Positions 1 to 9,900 of a DNA stretch of 37,589 bases are shown piece by piece. A program made the position numbers and the translations under genes. The stretch covers positions 13,527 through 51,115 of the forward strand of contig JAOZPU010000005.1 in the NCBI GenBank assembly GCA_029932585.1. The letters run 5' to 3'. The stretch is from Spirochaetia bacterium (GTDB taxonomy: Bacteria; Spirochaetota; Spirochaetia; B11-G9). The stretch's first letter is position 1. Each line of letters begins with the position of its first letter. The notes beneath the pieces were generated by a model. It was not told the DNA's origin. It did no database searches and saw only the letters and a program-made list of their open reading frames with translations.

Positions 1-1
1 A

Positions 2-55
2 GATAAAATGGGTGACACGTAGTGTTAGAGACCTATTTTAGTCAAGAAAAAGGAG
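2..55 (+). promoter_or_regulatory. Structured leader before solute-binding protein gene, copy 1
   Basis: A 42-nt sequence (2-43) folds into an outer stem, taaaatgggt (4-13) with acctatttta (31-40), ten pairs including one G-U, enclosing a small hairpin gacac/gtgtt with loop gta. It is followed by the Shine-Dalgarno aggag (51-55), six bases before the ATG at 62. A near-identical element (34 of 42 positions, no gaps) sits at 32724-32765 before the other solute-binding protein gene. No promoter is visible inside it, so it is more likely an RNA element within a longer transcript entering from upstream than a promoter. Its function is unknown; mRNA processing, stabilisation or translation control of the binding protein are options. 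Confidence 0.6.
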
Positions 56-61
56 TGCATT

Positions 62-1312
62 ATGAGTAAAAGATTATTAATTTTGCTGGTTGTTTTTTTA
101 ATTATCGGCAGCAGTTTCAGTTTATTTGCTGTTGGGGCAAAAGAGGTTCCTGTTGATTATCCAGCAGAGATGGATGCCTGGCTTCAGGAAGCTAAGCTTG
201 GACCATATGAAGGAGAGCAGGACTGGGACGAAATAGAGAGACTGGCAAATGCAGAAGGAGAACTGGTTGTTTATTCTTCATCATCCAGGGTTGAAAAAGT
301 TGCTGCTGAATTTGAGAAGAAATATCCAGGGATCAAGGTTATGAGCCACGATCTTGGATCGGTAGGTACAGTAGAAAAAACAATAAATGAACAGGATGCA
401 AATCTGTTTAATGCAGATCTTATTACAACTGGAGGATCTGGTCAGGTTATACATGAATTGCTGAACAATTTTAGAATTGTAAATTTTGTTCCATCCATGT
501 TTGTGGATCAGATACCGGAAGAGTATAGAGAACCTCTTTTAAACAGAATTGTTGAAGGTTATGTTTTAATGTACAACAGAGAATTCTATGGAGATACACC
601 TCCAATTTCTAATGTATGGGAACTTACAGAAGAAAAATGGAGAGGTAAGATTGTTTTAAAAGATCCTATGGCTTCTCTTTCAAATAAAATGGGTCTGTGG
701 ACTATGGTTCAGCATGCAGATGAGTTTGCAAAAGCCTATAAAGATCTGACAGGTAATAAAGTTGAACTTCACGAAGGCGTTCCAGATGCCGGATATGAGT
801 TTATCTACAGACTTCTTCATAATGATCTTATAATACTGGGTTCAGGCAGCAAGGTTGCCAAAGCTTCCGGTGCAAAGGGCCAGACTAATCCTCCAATTTC
901 AATTACCGGTTATACATATATCAGGTACAATGAGTCTAAGGGCTATGTAAATGCACTTGTAACACCCCTTGCACCTTTTGAAAATATTATTACACCTGTA
1001 TATACAGCTATTGCACGACAGGCTGCTCATCCTAATGCAGCAAAACTTTTTACAGCTTTTCTTCTTGGGGACATTAGTATTACTCAGGACACTGTAATTT
1101 CCCAACCTTACAATGAGGGAGAAAGTGCAAAATTGCTTCAGGGACTTGGTCCTTATTATTCACCCGGATCAAAAAGCCCACGTGATACAGTTCCTGTAGC
1201 TGCTGGTGGTGAAAAATGGTATGACCTGGACAGCTGGTTTGTAGATCCTGATTTTATGTGGTTTGAAGGACAGAAAGTTCAGGACTTCTGGGTTCAGGAA
1301 GTTGGGAACTAG
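62..1312 (+). CDS. ABC transporter periplasmic solute-binding protein (family 1, AfuA/FbpA-like)
   Basis: A secreted binding protein of 416 residues that captures a small ligand in the periplasm for an ABC importer. Residues 1-25 form a signal peptide (charged MSKR, hydrophobic core, then FAVGAKE), with no lipobox cysteine. The mature part begins with an unusual segment of about 40 residues before the typical first strand 'GELVVYSSSS', and continues with the two-lobe pattern of iron/polyamine-type binding proteins ('YNREFYGDTPPISNVWEL', 'KWRGKIVLKDP'). The ligand cannot be told from sequence; ferric iron, a metal chelate or an organic anion are possible. The ATG follows a strong aggag at six bases. 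It is followed after 11 bases by its probable ATPase; no permease gene is in view and it may lie upstream of the window. Confidence 0.85.
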   Translation: MSKRLLILLVVFLIIGSSFSLFAVGAKEVPVDYPAEMDAWLQEAKLGPYEGEQDWDEIERLANAEGELVVYSSSSRVEKVAAEFEKKYPGIKVMSHDLGSVGTVEKTINEQDANLFNADLITTGGSGQVIHELLNNFRIVNFVPSMFVDQIPEEYREPLLNRIVEGYVLMYNREFYGDTPPISNVWELTEEKWRGKIVLKDPMASLSNKMGLWTMVQHADEFAKAYKDLTGNKVELHEGVPDAGYEFIYRLLHNDLIILGSGSKVAKASGAKGQTNPPISITGYTYIRYNESKGYVNALVTPLAPFENIITPVYTAIARQAAHPNAAKLFTAFLLGDISITQDTVISQPYNEGESAKLLQGLGPYYSPGSKSPRDTVPVAAGGEKWYDLDSWFVDPDFMWFEGQKVQDFWVQEVGN

Positions 1313-1323
1313 AGGAAAAAATC

Positions 1324-2415
1324 TTGGATAAGATAATACTTTCAAATATAAGTAAATCGTACAGCGGTATTCCTGCTGTACGAAATTTAACACTTAATAT
1401 CAGAGAGGGTGAGTTTCTCACCCTCCTGGGTCCTTCTGGTTGTGGTAAAACTACAACTTTAAGGATGATAGCTGGCCTTGAAGATGCTGATACCGGGGAA
1501 ATAATTGTAGGAGAGCAAACTTTTTTTTCTCTTGCAAAAGGACTATACGTTCCTCCTGAGAAAAGAGATTTAGGCTTTATTTTTCAGAGTTATGCTTTAT
1601 GGCCCCATATGACAGTCAGAAAAAATATATCTTTAGGTCTGGAAGAGAAAAAGGTTGCTAAAGATAAAATTGAGGCAACTGTTAAAAATGCCCTAAAAAA
1701 GGTGCAGCTTGAAGGTCTGGAAGAGAGGTACCCCTCAGAATTATCCGGGGGACAGCAGCAGAGAGTTGCTGTAGCACGAATGGTTGCTGCAGAACCTCAA
1801 ATTTTTCTTATGGATGAGCCGTTGTCTAATCTGGATGCAATGCTTCGAATTGGTATGAGGGCAGAGCTGAAGCATCTTCACTATGAATTAGGTGCAACTA
1901 CTGTGTATGTTACACATGATCAGAATGAAGCCTTAACATTATCGGATAGGATAGTAGTTATGGAGTCAGGAGTTCTAAGGCAGATAGGAACACCTGAGGA
2001 GATATACAAAAAATCTGCAGACCTCTTTGTTGCAAGATTTGTAGGATCCCCTCAAATAAATATTATGAAAGGGCGTATTAAACTTGAAAATAATGAGCAG
2101 TTTTTTATAAGTGGGCCTATTAAGAAAAAAATATCTATTGATAAAAAATATCTCGATAAAGATCTTACTGTTACTATTCGCCCTGAAGAGATTAAAATTA
2201 AGAGTGAAAAAGATATGGCCTGGTTGGAATGTACAATTTATTCGGTACTTCCTGCAGGTTCGGAAACAATTATAACTGTAAAAAAAGATGATATGGATCT
2301 TACTCTTAAAATAAATGGTTTTGCTGCATTTAAAGTTAATGATAAGGTCTGGATTGATTTTGGTGCTGACCGTATGAACTATTATGATCCTAAGACTGAA
2401 AAATTGTTATTTTAA
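1324..2415 (+). CDS. ABC transporter ATP-binding protein (FbpC/PotA type)
   Basis: The cytoplasmic ATPase that powers the importer whose binding protein is encoded just upstream. The 363-residue protein has Walker A 'GPSGCGKTT' near residue 37, the signature 'LSGGQQQR' near 140, Walker B 'IFLMDEPLSNLD' near 160, the switch histidine in 'VTHD', and a C-terminal TOBE-like beta-rich region of about 120 residues as in spermidine/iron/molybdate importers. The start is a TTG preceded by a gagg Shine-Dalgarno; no ATG fits the family start. It is translated 11 bases after the binding protein and so is almost certainly co-transcribed. The missing permease is the main oddity. Confidence 0.9.
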   Translation: MDKIILSNISKSYSGIPAVRNLTLNIREGEFLTLLGPSGCGKTTTLRMIAGLEDADTGEIIVGEQTFFSLAKGLYVPPEKRDLGFIFQSYALWPHMTVRKNISLGLEEKKVAKDKIEATVKNALKKVQLEGLEERYPSELSGGQQQRVAVARMVAAEPQIFLMDEPLSNLDAMLRIGMRAELKHLHYELGATTVYVTHDQNEALTLSDRIVVMESGVLRQIGTPEEIYKKSADLFVARFVGSPQINIMKGRIKLENNEQFFISGPIKKKISIDKKYLDKDLTVTIRPEEIKIKSEKDMAWLECTIYSVLPAGSETIITVKKDDMDLTLKINGFAAFKVNDKVWIDFGADRMNYYDPKTEKLLF

Positions 2416-2476
2416 TTGATAATTGGAAAAAGCATGCTTATATTATAGATCACAAAATTGTTTAAGGAGCACAACT

Positions 2477-3178
2477 ATGATATACGGCAATGAACAAACA
2501 TTTTCCAGGGCAGCAGACAGGGATAGAAGCCTAATAAAAAATGTGTACCTTTGGATGACAGCAGGCCTTGCTCTTACAGGTGTTGTGTCTTTTGGTCTGT
2601 CTTCTAATCAGTCTCTTATGATTGCACTGGTGTCGAATACTTTTCTATTTTTTGGAATAATTATTGCTGAACTGGCACTTGTTATGTATCTCTCTGCTCG
2701 TATACAAAAAATGAGCACTACAGCAGCAACCATGGCTTTTGCATTATATGCATTTCTAAATGGTGTAACTATGTCTGTAATATTCTTAGCATATACAGGG
2801 GCTACTATTTCTTTGGCCTTTTTTACCACAGCAGCAACTTTTGGTGCCATGAGCCTCTATGCTATGACAACTAAAAGAGATCTCTCGGGAGTGGGCCATT
2901 ATTTAATGATGGGAGTTTTTGGGATAATTATAGTATCAGTTATAAATATTTTTTTAAAAAGCCCTGCAGTATACTACTTAATTTCTTATGTCGGAGTTCT
3001 GGTTTTTATGGGTTTAACAGCTTATGATACCCAGAATATACTTAAGATGAGTGCCCAGGCTGGTTCTGCATCCGAAGAACAATATATTAAATTTTCAATT
3101 ATGGGTGCTTTAAAACTATATCTGGATTTTATAAATATATTTCTTTTTATGTTAAGAATCTTTGGCAGAAGAAGGTAA
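2477..3178 (+). CDS. Bax inhibitor-1/YccA family membrane protein
   Basis: An inner-membrane protein of 233 residues with about seven hydrophobic helices, matching the bacterial BI-1/YccA (UPF0005, TMBIM) family: an N-terminal 'SLIKNVYLWMTAGLALTG', middle 'YDTQNILKM' and C-terminal 'LKLYLDFINIFLFMLRIFG' are typical. Known members include calcium-leak channels (B. subtilis YetJ) and an FtsH-interacting protein (YccA); the substrate here is not known. The ORF track starts at 2423, but the extra 18 residues do not resemble the family, while the ATG at 2477 has a good aaggag eight bases upstream, so I use 2477. It lies 61 bases after the ABC ATPase and could share its transcript or have its own promoter. 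Confidence 0.9.
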   Translation: MIYGNEQTFSRAADRDRSLIKNVYLWMTAGLALTGVVSFGLSSNQSLMIALVSNTFLFFGIIIAELALVMYLSARIQKMSTTAATMAFALYAFLNGVTMSVIFLAYTGATISLAFFTTAATFGAMSLYAMTTKRDLSGVGHYLMMGVFGIIIVSVINIFLKSPAVYYLISYVGVLVFMGLTAYDTQNILKMSAQAGSASEEQYIKFSIMGALKLYLDFINIFLFMLRIFGRRR

Positions 3179-3180
3179 CT

Positions 3181-3240
3181 TCGATACATTTGTAGGGGCA
3201 GGTATTATTTTGTAGGGGCAGGTCGCGACCTGCCCCTACG
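3181..3240 (+). repeat. Intergenic palindromic repeat (REP-like)
   Basis: The 13-mer tgtaggggcaggt occurs twice as a direct repeat (3191-3203 and 3211-3223). The second copy is the left arm of a perfect 28-bp palindrome without loop, 3212-3239, arms gtaggggcaggtcg and its complement; flanking T and A runs extend the stem. It is markedly GC-rich against an AT-rich background and begins with tcgatacattt, which also starts the repeat at 16938. It probably belongs to a dispersed palindromic repeat family and could also stop transcription from the upstream genes. Confidence 0.75.
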
Positions 3241-3265
3241 AAATAAATAAATATCTCTACTACAG

Positions 3266-3293
3266 TTAATATTGCTTACCTATTTCCCGATAA
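3266..3293 (+). promoter_or_regulatory. Sigma-28-like promoter of the chemosensory operon
   Basis: The sequence ttaatatt (3266-3273), a 12-base spacer, and cccgataa (3286-3293) resembles the flagellar/chemotaxis sigma-28 (FliA) consensus TAAAGTTT-N11-GCCGATAA, matching 7 of 8 bases in the -10 and 5 of 8 in the -35 element. It lies 43 bases before the first MCP gene, which has its own Shine-Dalgarno tggagat. The assignment rests on motif resemblance only. Confidence 0.5.
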
Positions 3294-3336
3294 AATTAAA
3301 GTAGGTTTTTGTATTTTAATTAATTGTGGAGATAAT

Positions 3337-5559
3337 ATGGATACTAAAGTTTTAAAAAATGTATATATCTGGTTTATAGGTGCATTTCTCATGCCTCCTA
3401 TGGCCTGGCTTTTTCTTGCATGGTTTGCTCAAATTTGGAATTTTTCAGAACTTATACAGATAGTTGCTTCATTTCCAATATGGATATATAGTTTTGCTTT
3501 TCTAGGTGTTGCTGTAGGCTTTCTTCATTATAAACTAAAAATTATATCCAGATTTATAAAATCGGAAAATCCTGGGTCTATAAAGTTAGCTATGCCTGTA
3601 ATTAATTCTCTACCAGGATTATTTTCTTTTGGTGTTATTATTTATATTGCCATTGGTCCTTTTGTTGTTCTTTATGGTATGGACTTTATAAGTACCAGAG
3701 AGTTGTGGCTGGCTGAAGCAATTGGACTTCCTATTATTTTTCTTTTTGCTGCTCCTTTTTATATCCAGTTTTTAAAATCCATTGAATTGGCTACTAAAGG
3801 GTTGAAAATTGCAGATTCCTATTTTTTATATAAAATCAGAGGTAAAATGACAATGACTCTTGGTTTTACAAATGTAGGAATTATAGCACTCCTTGCAGTA
3901 ATTGCTGTTTCAGTAGTTAATTATAATCATGCTTTAACAGGAGATGACATTTTTCAACGTTTATTGTTTAAGAATGTTATTGGTGGGATTATTGCATTTA
4001 TTGTTCAAATGATGAATATTTTCTTTATTATAAAAATGGTAAACAGGCCTATTAATCTATTTGAAGGCAGCCTGGATTCAATGCTCAAGGATATTGATAA
4101 TGGAGTTGCAGATCTAACAGTCAGTATTGATCGTTCTACCTTGGATGAACTGGGTGTAATAACAGCCAAGTTTAACAATCTAATATTAAATATAAAAAAT
4201 CTGATCAATAATATTAAGGAAAATGCTGCAAAACTTAGTTATGCTTCAGATAATTTAACTGTTACAAGTAGTGAACTATCTAAGCAGGCTGATGGTATGA
4301 GCTCTCAGTCTGCACAGGTTGCTTCAGCTGCTGAGCAGATGGATATGAATATGAATACCATGGCTGCTACAACCGAAGAGATGAGTATGAACATAAGCTC
4401 TGTTTCATCTGCGTCCGAAGAGATGTCAAAAAATATTGGTATGTTAGCAGAAACAGTCGAAATGGTATCAGCATCTATGGATGGTATTTCAACAAGTGCC
4501 AGTGAATCTCATGAAATATCTGCTAATGCAGAGACCCTTGCTGTAAAAGCTATATCTACTATGGAAATTCTTGACAAAGCTGCCAATGAGATTGGCGTTG
4601 TAACAGATATGATAAAAAGAGTTGCAGAAAAAACAAATCTTCTTGCTCTAAATGCAACTATTGAAGCCGCATCAGCCGGGGATGCTGGAAAAGGCTTTGC
4701 TGTTGTTGCTTCGGAGATAAAAGAACTTGCAAATCAAAGTGCAGATGCAGCAGAAGATATTGCACAAAAAATTGAAGGTGTTCAAACAAATACAAGTAAT
4801 ACAAATGAGGCTATTAGGGCTGTTTCCAGTATAATTAGTCAGATATCAAAATCTTCAGAAGAGATAAATATTTCTGTAAAACAGCAGGCAACTGCCATGG
4901 AAAATATCTCCACAAATATTAGTGAAACCGAGAATGGAGTAAAAAATATTGCACGGTCAGTACATGAATTAACTATTGGAAGTAATGAAGTTTCTTCTAA
5001 TGCACAGGAAGCAGCTAAGGGAGTTAGTAATATTGCTGAAAATATTCAAACAATGAACAGTACTCTTATAAATAATAAAACCAACACCGGTAAATTGAAT
5101 TTTCTTTCTACAGAACTATTTGGTATAGCTGAACATATGGTTAAATCTGTTAGTTTATTTGTTATCGATGAGGTCGAAGTTGGAGTTACAATTCAGGGTG
5201 ATAATCTTGGAGTTGAAGAAATTCAAAAAAGTATTCTTGCGCATACTGCAAAGGGCGGGAAGTTGGAAAACATGCTAAATGGAGGCCCCGTTGTTCTTCC
5301 TATAGATTCCCATCATTGTGCATTTGCCAAATGGTACTATGGCCAGGGAAGCGAAAAGTGGAAACATCTTCCAGAATATGTGTCTATTGAGGAGCCTCAT
5401 GAAAATATACATAAACTAATGCAGGAGGTTTATAATCTTCATCAGGCTAATGATATTGATTTGGCCAGAGAAAAAATGTCTCAGTGGGAATCTTTATCAA
5501 ATCAGATTAAAACTACAACTAATCGTTTTCTGAATTTAATTCAGAACAATAAAGCTTAG
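3337..5559 (+). CDS. Methyl-accepting chemotaxis protein, multi-TM with C-terminal CZB zinc-binding domain
   Basis: A chemoreceptor of 740 residues that feeds the CheA/CheW complex encoded downstream. The N-terminal ~230 residues are about six hydrophobic segments without a large periplasmic loop, so sensing is in or near the membrane or in the cytoplasm. A HAMP-like linker follows (around 230-290), then the coiled-coil signalling domain with a canonical tip '[18 protein letters not shown]' near residue 430. The C-terminus (about 620-735) fits the CZB zinc-binding pattern: His, 24 residues, Cys in 'HHCAFAKW', 26 residues, then 'HENIH' (H-x3-H). CZB domains in other receptors and in DgcZ bind zinc tightly and respond to zinc or oxidants such as HOCl. 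First gene of the operon; the next starts 10 bases later. Confidence 0.93.
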   Translation: MDTKVLKNVYIWFIGAFLMPPMAWLFLAWFAQIWNFSELIQIVASFPIWIYSFAFLGVAVGFLHYKLKIISRFIKSENPGSIKLAMPVINSLPGLFSFGVIIYIAIGPFVVLYGMDFISTRELWLAEAIGLPIIFLFAAPFYIQFLKSIELATKGLKIADSYFLYKIRGKMTMTLGFTNVGIIALLAVIAVSVVNYNHALTGDDIFQRLLFKNVIGGIIAFIVQMMNIFFIIKMVNRPINLFEGSLDSMLKDIDNGVADLTVSIDRSTLDELGVITAKFNNLILNIKNLINNIKENAAKLSYASDNLTVTSSELSKQADGMSSQSAQVASAAEQMDMNMNTMAATTEEMSMNISSVSSASEEMSKNIGMLAETVEMVSASMDGISTSASESHEISANAETLAVKAISTMEILDKAANEIGVVTDMIKRVAEKTNLLALNATIEAASAGDAGKGFAVVASEIKELANQSADAAEDIAQKIEGVQTNTSNTNEAIRAVSSIISQISKSSEEINISVKQQATAMENISTNISETENGVKNIARSVHELTIGSNEVSSNAQEAAKGVSNIAENIQTMNSTLINNKTNTGKLNFLSTELFGIAEHMVKSVSLFVIDEVEVGVTIQGDNLGVEEIQKSILAHTAKGGKLENMLNGGPVVLPIDSHHCAFAKWYYGQGSEKWKHLPEYVSIEEPHENIHKLMQEVYNLHQANDIDLAREKMSQWESLSNQIKTTTNRFLNLIQNNKA

Positions 5560-5569
5560 AGGTTAGATA

Positions 5570-6931
5570 ATGGGAAATTCTAGTAACATTGATAAGATTC
5601 TTGACAGGAATGAGATGTCCTTCCTTCAATATATTTCAACTGAAGATAAGCAAAATCTAAGAGATCAAAAAGGTGCTGAAAAATTAAATCTTCTTTTATC
5701 CCTTGTTAGAAAAGGAACTGAAAAAGAGTACGAGAAAAAAATATTACAGAATTTTGATAATCTTGTTGATATCAACTTTATGCCCAGAGTATATAATTAT
5801 TTGGCAGAAGAAAAACAAGATCTGATTGACGAGAGTAAAAATCCTTCAGATATCGATGATATGTTTAATAGATTAAAAAGGGTTTATCATCACCAAATTC
5901 AGTTCTGGAAATCTTTAGTAGATTTTATTCCGTCACCGGTCTTTATTATAAACAGAGACCGAAGTTTTAAATATTTTAATGATACATTTGTACAGTTTTC
6001 CGGGTGGGAAAGGGCTGAACTTTTTAATGTTGCCGGTGCCAGCGCTATATTCTGGCCACATGACCCCAAAAACTGCCCGGTTTGTGGAGTTGTCAAAAAG
6101 TATGATATGATATTAAAAAAAGCAGGAGTTGAAGAGTCCAGAATGATGAATAAAAATAAACAGGAAATACCTGTATATATTTTTGTTGTTCCTGTTTACC
6201 ATGAAGATGGATCTCTTCTTTATACTTTTGGAATTGTTCAGGATCGCTTTGAAGAATTTAAAAAACGTTCAGAATTTCTTAATATGGAAATTAGTCCTAT
6301 TGTTGATATCCTTGGTAAAATTGCTTCCAGAGATATAACCGGGCATCTGGAAATGGATCCTAAAAGTGAACTCTTTGCTCTTCAAAAACCTGTTAATGAG
6401 ATTATAAGTAATTTAACCAATATTATCTCTTCAATTTCTAATTCGACGGATTCTGTTGTTAATATGTCAGGGTCAGCAAAAAAATCTTTGAGTGATCTTT
6501 CTCATTGGTATAATGATAATTATTTATCCATACAGAATTCTCTTACCGGACTTGGAGAGGATCTGGGTTCATCAATTGATAAAATTGTTAAAATTATTAA
6601 TCTTATCCAGAATATTGCAGACAGAACTAATTTACTCTCTTTAAATGCATCCATTGTTGCAAATAAAGCTGGAGATTCAGGAAGAGGTTTTGCAGTTGTT
6701 GCTTCAGAAGTAAGACAGCTGGCAAAAAAGAGCTATGATGCTGCTAATGAGGTTGCAGGAATAATTAGTGAAATACAGGGCAACCAGCAGAATATGTCTG
6801 GTAAAATAGAGGAATCAAATAAGGAGAATCTTGTCCTTGAAAACTATATTCAATCTATTGAAAATAACTTTTCAAAAGTACAGGAAACAACTGTAGATCT
6901 TGCTGGTAATATTAAAGGTTTTACTTTATAG
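5570..6931 (+). CDS. Soluble PAS-domain methyl-accepting protein with altered signalling tip
   Basis: A cytoplasmic receptor-like protein of 453 residues with no membrane segment. Residues 1-110 are helical and of unknown role; 111-230 form a PAS domain ('IPSPVFIINRDRSFKYFNDTF') carrying a CPVC pair near 168 that could bind a metal or act as a redox switch; 270-453 form a short MCP hairpin. The tip 'TNLLSLNASIVANKAGDSGR' departs from the usual NAAIEAARAGE: the conserved Glu is Val and the Arg is Lys, positions that in Tsr (E385, R388) take part in trimer contacts. It may therefore assemble unusually or modulate the array. It is encoded between the CZB receptor and cheA. Confidence 0.85.
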   Translation: MGNSSNIDKILDRNEMSFLQYISTEDKQNLRDQKGAEKLNLLLSLVRKGTEKEYEKKILQNFDNLVDINFMPRVYNYLAEEKQDLIDESKNPSDIDDMFNRLKRVYHHQIQFWKSLVDFIPSPVFIINRDRSFKYFNDTFVQFSGWERAELFNVAGASAIFWPHDPKNCPVCGVVKKYDMILKKAGVEESRMMNKNKQEIPVYIFVVPVYHEDGSLLYTFGIVQDRFEEFKKRSEFLNMEISPIVDILGKIASRDITGHLEMDPKSELFALQKPVNEIISNLTNIISSISNSTDSVVNMSGSAKKSLSDLSHWYNDNYLSIQNSLTGLGEDLGSSIDKIVKIINLIQNIADRTNLLSLNASIVANKAGDSGRGFAVVASEVRQLAKKSYDAANEVAGIISEIQGNQQNMSGKIEESNKENLVLENYIQSIENNFSKVQETTVDLAGNIKGFTL

Positions 6932-6942
6932 GATATTTATAG

Positions 6943-9900
6943 ATGAGTGATATTGATGATGAAATGCTTAATGATTTTATTGAAGAATCTGAAGAGTTAT
7001 TAGATAGTATTGAAGAAGATTTTCTTTCTCTTGAAACTGCAGGTAATGATTCTGAACTGATAAATAGACTTTTTAGAGCTGTACATACTATTAAAGGAAC
7101 AGCAGGGTTTATTGGTTTAGCAAATATTGGGAAATTAAGTCATTCCATGGAAACTCTATTAGGATTTTTCCGGGAAGGGAAAGAGAAACCTTCAAAAGTA
7201 TATATAGATGCTCTCTTGTTAGGATCTGATAAATTAAACGAAAGTGACGGTATGGATATTACTGTTGAAAATGATTTATTGGTCAGGCTTAATAAACAAA
7301 TTGAAAATGGTGAACCTCCTCAGGCTCAGGTATCCGTCCCCCCTCTACCAAAACCTGAAAATTCTTCTATTACAAAATCAAATAATAACATAGATAATTT
7401 AGACAAAAAATTAGTTAGTTTATTTACAGTACAAGCTACAGAAGTTTTAGATTCTATTGATGGGTTTTTAGAAAATTTTCACAAATCAGATATGAAGTCA
7501 TCCGAATCTGAATTGAAACAAAAATGTAATAAAATTAAAGTTATTCAAGGTAGTTCTTCATATTTAGGTCTGGATTCAATATCAGAAATTGCTAAGTATT
7601 TAGAATTACAATTATCTGTATTGGGTACAGATAATTCAAAATCCATTGAAAATGAGCTAAAAATATTATTTGAAATTAAAGATAAAATGCAATTGCTGAT
7701 TGATGATGTATATAGTAGCGATAAAGAGGATATTAAAGATTTTATTAATAAAATTTCCAGTAATAACAATTTGCAGGGTAATAAAGACTTAGATTCTGCA
7801 GCTCCCGTTGAAGTTGTACAGGGTAATAAAGATGTACAAAATAAACCCAACACAACTCCCAAAAAAGAAAGTCTGCGGATTTCTGTTACTTTAATTGATC
7901 AGTTAATGAGACTTGCAGGAGAATTGGTTCTTATCCGTAATCAGCAATCACTTCAATTTAGAGAAGAGGCCATAGGGAGCAGGGAGTCCATTCAAAGACT
8001 TGACTCTGTAACTTCTGAACTGCAGGAATCTATAATGCATACCAGGCTCCAGCCTATAAGTAATGTTTTAAATAAATTTCCAAGAGTTGTACGTGATCTG
8101 GGTAATTCCCTTGGTAAGGATGTTGAATTAATTATTGAAGGTGGAGAAGTCGAGCTGGATAAGACCATAGTTGAACAGTTGGCAGGTCCTATGACTCATC
8201 TTGTAAGGAATTCAATTGATCATGGTATAGAGACGCCGGATGTTCGAAGGGGTAATGGCAAATCACCTACAGGCTCACTAACTCTTTCTGCTGTACATGA
8301 AGGTGGTATTATAACAATAACTATTAAAGATGATGGTAGTGGGATAAATACTGAATTTCTCAAAAATAAAGTATTGTCCAAAGGCCTTTTGCCCTCTACT
8401 GTTTTGGAAAAAATGTCAAAGGATGAACTTTTAAATTTAATTTTCCTTCCGGGGTTTTCTACAAATGAAGCTGTTTCAAGTGTATCTGGTCGTGGTGTAG
8501 GGATGGATGTTGTTAAAACAGCTGTAGAGGCTCTTAGTGGTTCTATAAAAATTGATTCTGTAATTGGCCAGGGGACTTCAATAATTCTTAAACTTCCCTT
8601 AACACTTTCAATTATTCCTTCACTTCTTATTAGATCATATAAACAGGTATTTGCTATACCTCAGGTTAACCTTGAAATTCTTGTTTCCCTCTCTTCTGAA
8701 GAAATTGCTGGTAAAATTGAAAAAGCAGGTTCTGAAGAGATATATAGAATACAGGATACTCTACTTCCTCTTGTAAGATTAAATGAAATATTAGCACGGA
8801 AAAATAGATTGTCTCTTGAAGATAAGTATGAAATAGTAAAAAAATATCATAAGGATGATGAATTAAATAGTACGAAAACACCTATGGTAATTGCTGTTCT
8901 GGGAGCAGGGAACAGCCGTTTTGGACTTATTGTTGATGAAGTTATAGGTGCTGAGGAAATTGTTGTTAATCCAATGCATCCTGCAATTAAGAATATTAAT
9001 ATATACTCAGGTGCTGCAATTATGGGCGATGGCTCTGTTGCATTGATTCTTAATGCTGATGGTCTTGCTTTTCATTCCAATGTCGAATTTAATGTAGATG
9101 AAAAAAGTGATCTTTTTGATCAGGATGATAAAGAACCCAGGGAATCGATTCTCTTATTTACTAATAGCAATGAGAGTGAACGATATGGAGTTTCTCTTTC
9201 TATTATTAAAAGAATAGTCGAAGTTGAACCTGAAGAGATTCAGAATCTAAGTGAAAAAGATTATGTAAGCATTGATAATAATCCTTGCCGGGTTGTCCGG
9301 TTGAATGAAGTTTTAGATGTCTCTCCAAATACAGATAATAAGCGCCAATTTTTAATAATTTTTAAACAAATTAAAAAACCTCTCGGTTTACTGGTTTCTG
9401 ATCTTCGGGATATTGCAGATGTAAGTATTGATATTGAAAACTCTGGATATATTCAAAATGGTATTCTGGGATCTGATGTTATAAATAATAAAATTACCAT
9501 GTTTATTGATATCAATGCAATTTTTTCAATGGCAGAACCCAAATGGTTTGAAGATTCCAGTCCTGTAATAAGCAGTTTTGATAAAACTAAAAAGAAAATT
9601 TATGTAGTAGATGATTCTTCAATATTCAGGCAGATGATTACTAAATATCTTAAAGAAGAGGGCTATATATTAAGTGTAGGTAAAAATGGAAGAGAAGCAT
9701 ATAACGCACTGGAACTTGAGGATTATGATATGCTTGTTTCCGATATTGAAATGCCGGAAATGAATGGTTATGAATTAATTAAAGCAGTTAGAAAGGGTTC
9801 CAAAAATCAAAATATAACTGCCCTTGCTTTATCCTCTCTAAAAATAGAAGAAGCCAGGGCTCCTGCAATTGCATTAGGGTTTGATGATTATCAGGTTAAA

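Noticed and set aside
2423-2476. N-terminal extension of the BI-1 ORF in the ORF track
   Set aside because: The added 18 residues lack family similarity, whereas ATG 2477 has a good Shine-Dalgarno and begins at the usual family start.
5570-6931. Truncated or frameshifted MCP pseudogene
   Set aside because: The frame is intact, domains are complete and the altered tip residues are isolated substitutions, so it is treated as functional.
7545-7862. 105-residue minus-strand ORF inside cheA
   Set aside because: Shadow of the real frame; low-complexity Leu/Ser composition and no start signals.
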